From Bacteroidota bacterium (GTDB lineage: Bacteria; Bacteroidota; Bacteroidia; Sphingobacteriales; Sphingobacteriaceae), in assembly GCA_023427985.1 (NCBI GenBank), contig JAEYZM010000011.1, forward strand, positions 1 to 14,036: DNA of 14,036 nucleotides. The letters are read 5' to 3'. Below, one piece after another: positions 1 to 7,352 of this stretch. Numbering within the stretch: the stretch's first letter is position 1; each line of letters starts with the position of its first letter. Both the position numbers and the translations under genes were made by a program. Below the pieces are notes generated by a model. That model was not told where the DNA came from. It did no database searches and saw only the letters and a program-made list of their open reading frames with translations.

Positions 1-215
1 ATAATTTTTTTATCGAGCCCCTCTTTAAAAAGTGCAATCTTTGAAGCGTTACTGAATAAATGAAAGAGCGCAGTAATTCCCAATACCGAGTGAAAGCTAA
101 AATAAAAATTCGCAATAGGAACAAAAAACAAGGATGACCCAAATCCACCTACTGTACCTATAATTTCTGCAATTAACGTGAGTACAAAAAAACTGAAATA
201 TGAAAATGTACTCAT
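1..215 (-). CDS. TauE/SafE (TSUP) family membrane transporter, N-terminal part only
   Basis: Seen: 71 codons are readable from an ATG at 215 before the frame runs off the low end of the window. The residues are mostly hydrophobic and form two membrane segments (about 5-24 and 28-52). A glycine-rich TVGGFGSSLFFVP stretch at about 21-33 resembles the conserved N-terminal motif of TauE/SafE (TSUP) permeases. Family knowledge: these inner-membrane carriers move sulfite, sulfonates or other small organic anions, usually with 7-8 helices and about 250 residues, so roughly two thirds is missing here. The start is fixed by context: its A is the last base of the upstream TAA stop (TAATG), which suggests translational coupling to the CoA-transferase gene. 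Substrate unknown. Another small multi-helix permease is possible but less likely. Confidence 0.75.
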   Translation of the reverse strand, partial: MSTFSYFSFFVLTLIAEIIGTVGGFGSSLFFVPIANFYFSFHSVLGITALFHLFSNASKIALFKEGLDKKI

Positions 216-1477
216 TATTTTTTTGAATAAAATTCTTTTTCGAGTGATTCTCTATGATCGGGATGTGCAATATTTATTAATGCTTTGGCTCTTTGCTCTA
301 AGTTTTTACCGAACAAAAATGCAGTGCCATATTCGGTAACCACATAATGTACGTGACCACGCGTAGTAACAACACCTGCACCGGGTTTTAAATTGAATAC
401 TATTTTGGATTCTCCTTTTGCTGTTACGCTAGGCATAGCAATAATTGGTTTCCCATTTTCAGAAATTGCAGCTGCTCTCATAAAGTCCATTTGTCCGCCA
501 ATTCCCGAATACATTCTATTTCCAATTGAGTCGGCACACACTTGACCTGTTAAATCAATTTCCAATGCCGAATTGATTGCGGTAACTTTTGGGTTTTTGT
601 AAATGACTAATGGTGTATTTACATAAGAAACATCACGCATTTTTACGAGTGGATTATCGTTTAAGAATTCGTATACTTTTTTGCTACCATAGGCGAATGT
701 CGACACGATTTGATTTTTATCAATGGCTTTTTTCGCACCGGTAATTGCACCTTTTTCAAACAAGCCGATCAACCCATCGGAAAACATTTCGGTATGAATT
801 CCTAAATCTTTGTGATTGCCTAAACAGGAAAGTACTGCATCTGGAATTGCTCCAATGCCCATTTGTAAACATGCACCATCCTCCACAAGTTCTGCAACAT
901 TTTTTCCGATTTTAGTTTCGATATCGCCAATTGAATGCGGATGAGTAACTGGAAGTTCATCTTGACATTCCACTGCGAAATGAATTTTTGATTGATGAAT
1001 CATTCCATCGCCATGAGTTCGGGGCATATTGGGATTCACTTGAGCAATTACAAGTTGAGCTGTTTCTACTGCAGCTAAAGTAGTATCCACAGAAACACCT
1101 AAGCTACAATAACCGTGAGCGTCTGCTGGTGATACGTGTATTAATGCGATATCTATTGGAAGTAAATTCCTTCTAAACAACATAGGGACTTCCGATAGAA
1201 ATATTGGAATAAAGTCGGCTCGATGATCGTTCACTGCTTTACGCACATTGGCGCCTATGAAAAAAGCATCGACCTTAAAATGTCCTTTCATTTCGGGAAG
1301 TGCATAGGGGGCATCTCCTTCTGTGTGTAGATGAACAATGTTTACATTTTGCAATTCATCTTTTCGCTCACACATAGCTTTTATAAGCGTTTGAGGAGCT
1401 GCGGCAACACTGTGAATGAAAACTCGTTGATTAGATTTTATGTGTGAAACTGCTTCTGCAGCACTGGTATATTGCAT
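215..1477 (-). CDS. Acetyl-CoA hydrolase/transferase family protein (4-hydroxybutyrate CoA-transferase-like)
   Basis: A 420-residue cytoplasmic enzyme with no signal peptide or membrane helix. Conserved family blocks are seen in order: SPADAHGYCSLG (about 116-127), GACLQMGIGAIPDAVL (about 201-216), LGIHTEMFSDG (about 225-235), YSGIGGQMDFMRAA (about 322-335) and VVTEYGTAFLFG near 378-389. In class I CoA-transferases of the Cat2/AbfT type the glutamate of the HTEMFSDG block carries the covalent CoA-thioester intermediate; here it is about residue 230. Length matches the family (about 420-440). Likely reaction: moving CoA between acetyl-CoA and a short acid such as acetate, butyrate, 4-hydroxybutyrate or succinate. 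The acid cannot be read from sequence. The gene overlaps the downstream TSUP gene by one base, so the pair is probably co-transcribed. Confidence 0.9.
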   Translation of the reverse strand: MQYTSAAEAVSHIKSNQRVFIHSVAAAPQTLIKAMCERKDELQNVNIVHLHTEGDAPYALPEMKGHFKVDAFFIGANVRKAVNDHRADFIPIFLSEVPMLFRRNLLPIDIALIHVSPADAHGYCSLGVSVDTTLAAVETAQLVIAQVNPNMPRTHGDGMIHQSKIHFAVECQDELPVTHPHSIGDIETKIGKNVAELVEDGACLQMGIGAIPDAVLSCLGNHKDLGIHTEMFSDGLIGLFEKGAITGAKKAIDKNQIVSTFAYGSKKVYEFLNDNPLVKMRDVSYVNTPLVIYKNPKVTAINSALEIDLTGQVCADSIGNRMYSGIGGQMDFMRAAAISENGKPIIAMPSVTAKGESKIVFNLKPGAGVVTTRGHVHYVVTEYGTAFLFGKNLEQRAKALINIAHPDHRESLEKEFYSKK

Positions 1478-1485
1478 AGTTTTTT

Positions 1486-1500
1486 GTATTAAATTAATAC
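1486..1500. promoter_or_regulatory. Inverted repeat GTATTAA-A-TTAATAC upstream of CoA-transferase gene
   Basis: Two perfect 7-bp arms surround one central base, ending 8 bp before the start codon of the CoA-transferase gene. The position would suit a repressor operator or a feature of the mRNA 5' end. It is AT-only apart from the outer G/C pair, so chance is a real alternative. No matching repressor gene is visible next to it. Confidence 0.25.
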
Positions 1501-1524
1501 GATAAATATAGGCAATACTAAATG

Positions 1525-1561
1525 AAAAGCGCTATTAACTTCTTGAATTAATAGCGCTTTT
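1525..1561 (-). terminator. Intrinsic terminator after the outer-membrane beta-barrel gene
   Basis: Perfect 14-bp arms AAAAGCGCTATTAA (1525-1538) and its complement (1548-1561) enclose a 9-nt loop. On the minus strand the second arm ends in a run of four T. It lies 20 bp past the stop of the outer-membrane gene. The plus-strand side has a longer T run (1558-1564), so it could act in both directions, although no plus-strand gene reads into it. Confidence 0.85.
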
Positions 1562-1581
1562 TTTATAGAATAAATAATCTG

Positions 1582-2127
1582 TTAAAGTTTAATTTGCATA
1601 GACACTTGGAACATGGAGTTCTTGGAGTTGTTGACCGATTCTAATTGAGTGAATCCGTGTACATATCTTAAGGAAGTACCAAGTTTCCAGACATTTACAG
1701 AAGCACCAATTACTGCCGATAAATCTGAGTTTTTAAAGCTTGGCATAGCAGGTGTTACTAAATCGTCGCTTAATTCTTTTGTGTTGATGAGGTAGGAATA
1801 TTGAGGACCTGCATCTACTGTTACAAAAGGAAATACTTTTACTTTTAATACAACTGGAATATCGATGTAATTCATGCGAAGATCGTTTCCGTTTTCAACT
1901 TCATAACCTTTTTGAGAAAACAAAAGTTCAGGTTGAATTTGCAATAAGATGGCAGAAAAATTTGCAAATACACCGGCATGAAATCCATCTTGACCTTCAA
2001 TAAATCTAGAGTTGGATGCACGTACTGTGGAATAGTTGTATCCACCTTTTATACCATAACTCAGACCTTGTGCATTTACAATATTCGATGCGCATAGAAC
2101 GATTAATAGGATAATTAATTTTTTCAT
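1582..2127 (-). CDS. Small outer-membrane beta-barrel protein (PorT/OMP_b-brl_2 type)
   Basis: A 181-residue exported protein. A signal peptide is seen (KK, then hydrophobic LIILLIVLCASNIV, cleavage near NA|Q at 19-20). The mature part alternates polar and hydrophobic residues as in amphipathic strands, with blocks typical of the Bacteroidetes outer-membrane barrel family: YGIKGGYNYS (about 24-33), LQIQPELLFSQKGYE (about 62-76), MNYIDIPVVLKVK (about 85-97), DAGPQYSYLI (105-114) and a C-terminal strand ending MQIKL. Family knowledge: such proteins form eight-strand barrels of mostly unknown function, and some members act in type IX secretion or gliding. This one is not identifiable as PorT itself. 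It follows the SRPBCC gene by 59 bp with no terminator between, so co-transcription is likely, and it ends at a strong hairpin. Confidence 0.85.
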   Translation of the reverse strand: MKKLIILLIVLCASNIVNAQGLSYGIKGGYNYSTVRASNSRFIEGQDGFHAGVFANFSAILLQIQPELLFSQKGYEVENGNDLRMNYIDIPVVLKVKVFPFVTVDAGPQYSYLINTKELSDDLVTPAMPSFKNSDLSAVIGASVNVWKLGTSLRYVHGFTQLESVNNSKNSMFQVSMQIKL

Positions 2128-2186
2128 ATGTTTTTCATTTATAACGTAGATACGCTTGAAAATTTAAAGAGTTGCACAAAATTGTA

Positions 2187-2726
2187 TTATTTGTTGTTTA
2201 ACTCAGAGGGATCTGATTCGATTAAATTTTTCAAATTGTTTAAAGTCTTGATTTCTTGATCTTTGAAATCAGATTCTAGAAAGAAAAACATCGACCTAAA
2301 AAACCAATTTTTTGCTTCGACTTTATTGATGCTTTTAATTTCGGTGGTATAAGGTGCTATTTCTTTGAAATGCATATCTACATTATTCGTAAGTGCTTCA
2401 TTATCTATAGTAATCGCGTATAAAGATTTTTCTTGCACATCACGTACTTTTTCTATAATCGTATAGTCTTGTCCGCCTTCATTCAAATGCATTTTAAATT
2501 CTGCTCCGGCTTGCATTTTTGTGCCTTTAATTGCTTCAATTTTTTTAAGTCCTTGCATCCAATCGTAAATCAATGTATCGCTTGAAAAGACCTTCCAAGT
2601 TTTTTCTAAAGAACGATTGACAACAATAGTGTTTTCGTATTCAGTAACAGGAACAATTACACCAATCATAAAAAATCCGAAGATTGAAAATGCTATAAAG
2701 CCGAGTACATATAATAGAATTCGCAT
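2187..2726 (-). CDS. Membrane-anchored SRPBCC-fold protein
   Basis: 179 residues. An N-terminal hydrophobic helix (about 3-26) is followed by a soluble domain of about 145 residues. The layout fits the SRPBCC/START-like (polyketide cyclase/dehydrase) fold: an early strand and helix with VNRSLEKTWKVFSSDTLIYDWMQGLKKIEAIKG (about 36-68), a central beta sheet (AGAEFKMHL, YTIIEKV, KSLYAITI), and a long C-terminal helix (about 150-170). These domains bind small hydrophobic ligands or lipids; neither ligand nor catalytic residues can be named. The single helix suggests anchoring in the inner membrane, with sidedness uncertain. The gene begins 42 nt past the DUF4345 terminator hairpin and reads toward the outer-membrane barrel gene, so the two may form one transcript. 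Confidence 0.7.
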   Translation of the reverse strand: MRILLYVLGFIAFSIFGFFMIGVIVPVTEYENTIVVNRSLEKTWKVFSSDTLIYDWMQGLKKIEAIKGTKMQAGAEFKMHLNEGGQDYTIIEKVRDVQEKSLYAITIDNEALTNNVDMHFKEIAPYTTEIKSINKVEAKNWFFRSMFFFLESDFKDQEIKTLNNLKNLIESDPSELNNK

Positions 2727-2768
2727 GTACGAATATGCGTATTTTTTGTGTTTATATAAAATGTAAAA

Positions 2769-2788
2769 AAGCCCGATACATCGGGCTT
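2769..2788 (-). terminator. Intrinsic terminator after the DUF4345 gene
   Basis: An 8-bp GC-rich stem, AAGCCCGA with its complement, has a 4-nt loop. On the minus strand it continues into a run of six T (2770-2765). It lies about 30 bp past the DUF4345 stop, the expected place for a rho-independent terminator of that gene. Confidence 0.88.
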
Positions 2789-2818
2789 CATCAATAAATT
2801 TTTATAAGGAAAATTTTG

Positions 2819-3223
2819 CTATTGCTGCTTGTTTTTATTTAGCATGAACAGTGTTCCACAAACTATGAATAAAAAAGTTTCAGTATAAACCCATTGTGTT
2901 CCAAACGCGCCTAATGGTCCGTCGACAATAGAGGTGATGATTCTTGATAGGGCATAGAGCCCCCAGAGTAAAGCCGTAAAGCCTAGGGCGATTTTCATAT
3001 TTTTTAGCATTCCATAGAACATAGCAATTGCTATGGTTAAGCCGGCTCCACCGTAGACGCCTCTAATAGAGCTGTAAGCATCGGTATTATCGAGATTTGT
3101 GTTCACTAATGCCATTACAGCTTTAGGGTCGTTAAATGCCATAAATGCGACCATGGCAATTCCCAAAATAGATAGACCCATTGCTGCGAATGATAGAATT
3201 TGGATGATTTTTTTTCTGTCCAT
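2819..3223 (-). CDS. DUF4345 family small membrane protein
   Basis: 134 residues with four predicted transmembrane helices at about 7-29, 54-73, 77-98 and 111-128, and a lysine-rich cytoplasmic tail (NKNKQQ). The SSIRGVYGGAG block at the start of helix 2 (about 51-61) and the short helix 3-4 linker DGPLGAFG match my recollection of DUF4345. The family has no known biochemical function. It is transcribed divergently from an AraC-family regulator across an 89-bp gap with AraC-like repeats; I infer that it is that regulator's target. An intrinsic terminator follows, so it is probably a single-gene transcript. Confidence 0.8.
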   Translation of the reverse strand: MDRKKIIQILSFAAMGLSILGIAMVAFMAFNDPKAVMALVNTNLDNTDAYSSIRGVYGGAGLTIAIAMFYGMLKNMKIALGFTALLWGLYALSRIITSIVDGPLGAFGTQWVYTETFLFIVCGTLFMLNKNKQQ

Positions 3224-3241
3224 ATGTATATATGTTTATTT

Positions 3242-3313
3242 TTAGGGCAAAGAAATCTAGATTCTGAGAGAAGGCTTGATCTTAGGGCGACAAGATTTTA
3301 TCATTTTACGACA
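3242..3313. promoter_or_regulatory. Candidate AraC-type operator in the divergent promoter region
   Basis: CGACA occurs at 3288-3292 and again at 3309-3313, exactly 21 bp apart, with G two bases after each (CGACAAG and CGACATG). Two helical turns is the usual spacing for AraC-family half-sites. TTAGGGC also occurs at 3242-3248 and 3282-3288, 40 bp apart, and a 10-bp palindrome AATCTAGATT lies at 3254-3263. The second CGACA overlaps the regulator's own start codon, as expected for self-repression. No clear TAnnTTTG-type Bacteroidetes promoter box was found by eye. Confidence 0.4.
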
Positions 3314-4317
3314 TGCAAGTTCACCGTGATATTTTAATAAGTTTAGCTGATAATATGCATTCCTATGGATATTCTAGGTTGGGAATGTTGCATCGTGCTG
3401 ACATCGATTTAAAGCGGGATGTAAATGCTTTTGAAATGATTGATTCGGAGAAAGGCATTCGTTTGTGGAATGAGATTTATTCGCTGACAAAGTATACACC
3501 AATAGGTTTGTCTTTTGGGAAAAATTTAACTTTTTCAAATTTAAGTTGGATAGCTGGGCTTACCCAAACAAGTGAGACACTTTTGGATGCATGGAAATCT
3601 TTTTGTGAGTTTTCATTGTTGATGGGGGATATGTTTAATTATAAACTAGAACAAAATAGTACTGGAGTTATAATTGAATACCTACCTAATGAACAATGGG
3701 TACAACAAGATGCATTTACTTCAAGTCTGGCTTGCGATCATGCGATGAGCCTTACTTTGTTAATGTCGGCATACTTATGCGGACAACCCATTAAGCCAGT
3801 TAAAGTGGAATTAAGTTATACCCGAGAACAGAAATATCATAAACTTTATAAAGAGATTTTTTCCGATGTAGTGTTTAACGCAAAATCGAATAAGATTTAT
3901 TTCGATGTTTCAAATTCGGCTATGAAGGTGCTAAGTGCTAACAAATCGATCTACGAACATATGTATGAGTTTTGTTTGACAAAGTTGAAGATGATTGAAA
4001 ATAAAGATAAGTTGAGCAATCGAGTAACAATTATTTTGAATCAAAAGAATTCATTTTATACGCCGAAGATTGAAGAGATTGCATCGATGTTAAACATGAG
4101 TGCAAGAACACTTCAAAGAAAGTTAAAAGAAGAAGCTGTTACTTTTCAAGAAATAGTAGAATCAGTAAAAATAGAGCAAGCGAAAAATTTGTTGAGTCAA
4201 GGCGAAAGTAGCATCAAGGAGATAGCATATTTAGTTGGTTATTCAAGTGTTCAAAGTTTCAGTCGAAGTTTTAAAAATCATGTGGGGCTAACACCTGGAA
4301 GCATTAAGGGTATGTAG
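3313..4317 (+). CDS. AraC-family transcriptional regulator with Arabinose_bd-type sensor domain
   Basis: 334 residues, the only plus-strand gene here. The N-terminal part (about 5-190) has the layout of the Arabinose_bd sensor domain of OruR/MmsR-type regulators: a start resembling LISLADNMHSYGYSRLGML, then TPIGLSFGKNLTFSNLSWIAGLTQTSETLLDAW (about 62-94). The C-terminal part (about 250-332) is a clear AraC/XylS DNA-binding domain with two helix-turn-helix units: IEEIASMLNMSARTLQRKLK (253-272), and IKEIAYLVGYSSVQSFSRSF (301-320) followed by KNHVGLTPG. The effector is unknown. The gene is divergent from the DUF4345 gene, and the 21-bp-spaced repeats overlap its start, so it probably regulates itself and that neighbour. 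The start is supported because the sensor domain fills the sequence from the first residues. Confidence 0.9.
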   Translation: MQVHRDILISLADNMHSYGYSRLGMLHRADIDLKRDVNAFEMIDSEKGIRLWNEIYSLTKYTPIGLSFGKNLTFSNLSWIAGLTQTSETLLDAWKSFCEFSLLMGDMFNYKLEQNSTGVIIEYLPNEQWVQQDAFTSSLACDHAMSLTLLMSAYLCGQPIKPVKVELSYTREQKYHKLYKEIFSDVVFNAKSNKIYFDVSNSAMKVLSANKSIYEHMYEFCLTKLKMIENKDKLSNRVTIILNQKNSFYTPKIEEIASMLNMSARTLQRKLKEEAVTFQEIVESVKIEQAKNLLSQGESSIKEIAYLVGYSSVQSFSRSFKNHVGLTPGSIKGM

Positions 4318-4345
4318 CCATCAATGAACTTACTCAGGTAACACT

Positions 4346-4380
4346 ACTAGATACTAGATACTAGCTACTCGTTACTACTT
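4346..4380. repeat. Five-unit heptad tandem repeat (ACTAGAT-like)
   Basis: Five consecutive 7-bp units are in perfect register: ACTAGAT twice, then ACTAGCT, ACTCGTT and ACTACTT. It fills the gap between the convergent AraC and zinc-ribbon genes, and its last two bases overlap the zinc-ribbon stop codon. Units decay toward the high-coordinate end. CTAG is self-complementary, so each intact unit has TAG on both strands. No ordinary intrinsic terminator is seen in this convergent gap. Confidence 0.8.
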
Positions 4381-4669
4381 AAGCATGCGACAACAAAAAC
4401 GCCATCATCACCGCAAATACCAATATCAAAAAAATCAATCTTGCTTTAATGCCTATCGATTTTAATTTCTTTTTGATAGGAGTATCGTTTTCGCGAATCA
4501 CTAAAATATTTTCGGATTCACTTTGAGATTTTATTTTATCTTTTTCAGCCTTGCTACGTACGCGATGTTCTTCTAGGAGTGTATTACAGTGGACACATCG
4601 ATCTAAATCTGAACCTGATCGAGGTGTCCACTGATGGCAATGTTTGCATTTATATTCTGAAGTCGACAT
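4379..4669 (-). CDS. Small zinc-ribbon membrane protein
   Basis: 96 residues. Two CxxC pairs, C8-K-H-C11 and C25-V-H-C28, are spaced as in a rubredoxin-like zinc ribbon that could bind one Zn ion. A charged, probably flexible linker follows (about 32-72, rich in K, E, R and S). One transmembrane helix (about 75-94) ends in LLSHA, making it a tail-anchored protein with the ribbon probably in the cytoplasm. I do not recognise a named family. It is the last gene of the OPT-lipoprotein run, 29 bp past the lipoprotein stop, and convergent with the AraC gene. Zinc binding is inferred from the cysteines alone; the ribbon may instead serve protein-protein contact. Confidence 0.7.
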   Translation of the reverse strand: MSTSEYKCKHCHQWTPRSGSDLDRCVHCNTLLEEHRVRSKAEKDKIKSQSESENILVIRENDTPIKKKLKSIGIKARLIFLILVFAVMMAFLLSHA

Positions 4670-4698
4670 GCAATAAATGATTTAAAATTTCAGGGAAT

Positions 4699-5241
4699 TT
4701 ATGAAACTTTTCTTCCCTTCATTGTGCTTTTCTTCACTTTCACTTTTGTATCCGATGTCTTTTTGATTTTCAATTTTGCACGAACACCGTCGGGCATCAC
4801 GTAATAGGTTGCACCATTATAGCTTACACTTCCCATATTATTTTTGTCGATCGAATTAGGTGCTAGTACATAGGCATTTTTAGAAGTACCACCTCTTGGG
4901 AATGCGAATACTAAATTTTTATTCGCACCATCTTCAAATGCAACAGAAATTCTATCGTTAGAAACTTGTGTGCATACACCAGGTGTTCCTTTTTTCAAGC
5001 GAATGATGTGAACTTGTTTCCCGTTTTCAGTAACAATAGCTCCTGAATTAACTTTAGTTTCTGAGCTTGATAATACTCTTTTTAGTTCTACTTCTCGATC
5101 GATATAATATTGAAGTTTAGTCAGTGGAATATTATTTGCTGCTGCTCTGTTTCTTACTTCAGTATTGAAATAAGTTTTTCTTGCACATGAACTGAGTCCT
5201 AATGATGCAAGCATTAATGAATAAATGATAAGTTTTTTCAT
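4699..5241 (-). CDS. Putative lipoprotein of unknown function
   Basis: 180 residues. A type II (lipoprotein) signal peptide is seen: KK, hydrophobic LIIYSLMLASLG, then lipobox LSSC with the acylated cysteine at 19 and Ala at +2. The mature part has a short helix-prone segment (about 30-57), a beta-rich core including KQVHIIRLKKGTPGV (75-89), DRISVAFEDGANKNLVFAF (96-114) and SVSYNGATYYVMPDGV (138-153), and a strongly basic tail (about 155-180). I know of no function for it. It starts only 4 nt after the OPT stop (TAA-CACT-ATG), so it is almost certainly co-translated with the transporter and could be an envelope partner of it. The membrane that holds it is not decided by sequence. Confidence 0.75.
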   Translation of the reverse strand: MKKLIIYSLMLASLGLSSCARKTYFNTEVRNRAAANNIPLTKLQYYIDREVELKRVLSSSETKVNSGAIVTENGKQVHIIRLKKGTPGVCTQVSNDRISVAFEDGANKNLVFAFPRGGTSKNAYVLAPNSIDKNNMGSVSYNGATYYVMPDGVRAKLKIKKTSDTKVKVKKSTMKGRKVS

Positions 5242-5245
5242 AGTG

Positions 5246-7291
5246 TTATTTTTTCATTGCAATTCTATATAAAACCACGCCCATTATCAAGAAGAAAATG
5301 GCTCCTAATGCTTGGTATCCTCCTACGCCTAAACTAGCAGTAATACCATGTTCAGCATTCACATTTTTCAAAGTGTTAGCCACAGTTTCGTTCACTGAAA
5401 GTATTGCTACAATTACTCCTGCCAATGCTCCGCCTGCTACTAATCCTGTTGCGTATAAACTTCCTTTTCCTAATTCTTCATCTTCTTGTGCTTCACCTTT
5501 TCTTTCTTTTCTCCATTCAACAATTTTCTTTACAACACCACCTGCAAAAATTGGTAGGGTAGTAGATAAAGGTAAGTATGCACCTACTGCAAATGATAAA
5601 GATTTAACACCACAAAGTTCCATGGTGATTGCCATAAAAACTCCAACTAAAACAAATTGCCAATCGAGATTATACGACAAAATTCCTTTAATCAACGTTG
5701 CCATCAAGGTACCTTGTGGCGCTGGATATGCGTCACTGCCGATAGCATGTGTGATTCCTTGACTTAACATTTCTTGCGTTGGTGTATCTAAAACTTTCAC
5801 AGTTAAGCCAATGAAGATTGATGATACAATTGCCCCAATAAACAATGCTATTTGTTGATATCGTGGAGTTGCACCTACGAGGTATCCCGATTTTAAATCT
5901 TGTGAAGTTGCACCTGCATTTGCGGCGGCAATGCAGATCATTCCACCTACTACCAATGCCATCGGTTCATAAACTTTTCCAGTCCATCCAATTGCTATAA
6001 ATACTAAACATGTACCCATCAATGTAGCAATGGTCATTCCAGATACTGGCGAATTGGATGAGCCAATTAGTCCAACTATTCTCGATGCTACCGTCACAAA
6101 GAATGCTCCGAAAATTACAACCAGTATTCCTAATAATAATTTACTAAATACTCCATCGCCAGGAATTTGTGGTAAAAATGCCATTAATAATATTAGGCCG
6201 ATGCTACCGAATAGTACCACTTTAATATCTAAATCACGTTCCGTACGTTTCACAGCAACTGCATTATTTTTGTCGGCTCCCACTGAACCAATTGAACCTT
6301 TGAATGCTGAGATAATGGTAGGAATAGTTTTAATTAAAGTGATGAATCCTCCCGCTGCAACTGCTCCTGCTCCAATTTGTCGAATATAAGCTCGGTATAT
6401 TGCCGATGCAGTATCTCCGAATGTTTGTGTTGCTGGATCCCATGCACCTGGTCCACCTGCTACTGCGATGTCTTTCAAATAACCAAGTTTCACTAATTGT
6501 AAAGCAATGGTTTCTCCTGGCACAACCGATGCTAATAATGGAATTAATCCCAACCAAGCAATCACACCACCCGCTACGAGTACTCCTGCAATTTTAAATC
6601 CGATGATGTATCCAACACCCATGTATTCTGGAGTGATTTCTCCACTGACTGTTGCTGATGGGAAGAATCGATTCGATTGTTTCGTGACAAATGCCGGCAC
6701 TTCGGCGATAACATGAAATACTTTTTGTAATAATGCATAAACCAATGCAAATCCTAATCCTAAGAATGCTGTTTTTGCAAAATCACCACCTTTTTCACCA
6801 GCTTTTAATACCGATGCACAGGCAGTACCTTCGGGGTAGGGTAGCGTCTCGTGTTCTTTTACAATTAATGCTTTCCTTAAAGGAATCATCATAAGTGTTC
6901 CTAAAATTCCTCCGAAAATGGCGAGTGTTAAAATGGTCATATAACCAAAATACATTTCGCCAGTGCTAACTCCGTTTTCGTTGGCCGATAAGAATAAAAA
7001 TCCGGGCAATGTAAAAACAACACCAGCAGCGATGGACTCACCAGCAGAACCGGTAGTTTGAATAATATTGTTTTCAAGTATGGTGGTCTTGAAAAACTTC
7101 CTACCCAGAGTAATAGCAATCACTGCAATGGGTATAGAAGCTGAGACAGTTAGACCTGCTTTTAGTGCCAGATATACTGTTGCAGCGCCAAAAACAATTC
7201 CGAAAATACAGCCGAGAATAATGGACTTAAAAGTAAACTCTGCCATGTTCGAATCATCGGCAACAAATGGTTTGAAAGATGTTTTTTCCAT
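5246..7291 (-). CDS. OPT family oligopeptide transporter
   Basis: 681 residues with roughly 14-16 hydrophobic helices throughout, the normal size for bacterial OPT (COG1297-like) permeases. Conserved blocks are seen in order: VYLALKAGLTVSASIPIAV (39-57), QTTGSAGESIAAG (78-90), PYPEGTACASVLKAGE (151-166), GSSNSPVSGMTIATL (410-424), AANAGATSQDLKSGYLVGATP (456-476), QGTLMATLIKGIL (526-538) and MELCGVKSLSFAVGAYLPL (557-575). Family knowledge: OPT proteins are secondary, usually proton-driven carriers of oligopeptides, glutathione or metal chelates, unrelated to POT or ABC peptide importers. The exact substrate is unknown. It leads a three-gene run and starts 36 nt past the POT terminator hairpin. 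A later Met at 16 exists, but the acidic N-terminal extension starting at Met1 looks normal. Confidence 0.92.
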   Translation of the reverse strand: MEKTSFKPFVADDSNMAEFTFKSIILGCIFGIVFGAATVYLALKAGLTVSASIPIAVIAITLGRKFFKTTILENNIIQTTGSAGESIAAGVVFTLPGFLFLSANENGVSTGEMYFGYMTILTLAIFGGILGTLMMIPLRKALIVKEHETLPYPEGTACASVLKAGEKGGDFAKTAFLGLGFALVYALLQKVFHVIAEVPAFVTKQSNRFFPSATVSGEITPEYMGVGYIIGFKIAGVLVAGGVIAWLGLIPLLASVVPGETIALQLVKLGYLKDIAVAGGPGAWDPATQTFGDTASAIYRAYIRQIGAGAVAAGGFITLIKTIPTIISAFKGSIGSVGADKNNAVAVKRTERDLDIKVVLFGSIGLILLMAFLPQIPGDGVFSKLLLGILVVIFGAFFVTVASRIVGLIGSSNSPVSGMTIATLMGTCLVFIAIGWTGKVYEPMALVVGGMICIAAANAGATSQDLKSGYLVGATPRYQQIALFIGAIVSSIFIGLTVKVLDTPTQEMLSQGITHAIGSDAYPAPQGTLMATLIKGILSYNLDWQFVLVGVFMAITMELCGVKSLSFAVGAYLPLSTTLPIFAGGVVKKIVEWRKERKGEAQEDEELGKGSLYATGLVAGGALAGVIVAILSVNETVANTLKNVNAEHGITASLGVGGYQALGAIFFLIMGVVLYRIAMKK

Positions 7292-7327
7292 TGGGGTATT
7301 TTTTAAGCAATATAATAAAAAATAAAA

Positions 7328-7352
7328 AAGTCGGGATGATTTGTCCCGACTT
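7328..7352 (-). terminator. Intrinsic terminator between POT and OPT genes
   Basis: A perfect 9-bp stem (AAGTCGGGA and its complement) has a 7-nt loop and runs on the minus strand into six T (7329-7324). It sits about 24 bp past the stop of the 493-aa POT transporter. Its foot is only 36 nt from the OPT start codon, so it may also limit read-through into the OPT gene. Confidence 0.88.

Noticed and set aside
5298..5762. Plus-strand open frame opposite the OPT gene, with similar ones near 6030-6389 and 6507-6716
   Set aside because: Antisense to a well-conserved transporter whose own frame has clear family motifs. The predicted proteins are Pro/Thr/Asn-rich mirror compositions of hydrophobic codons and match nothing.
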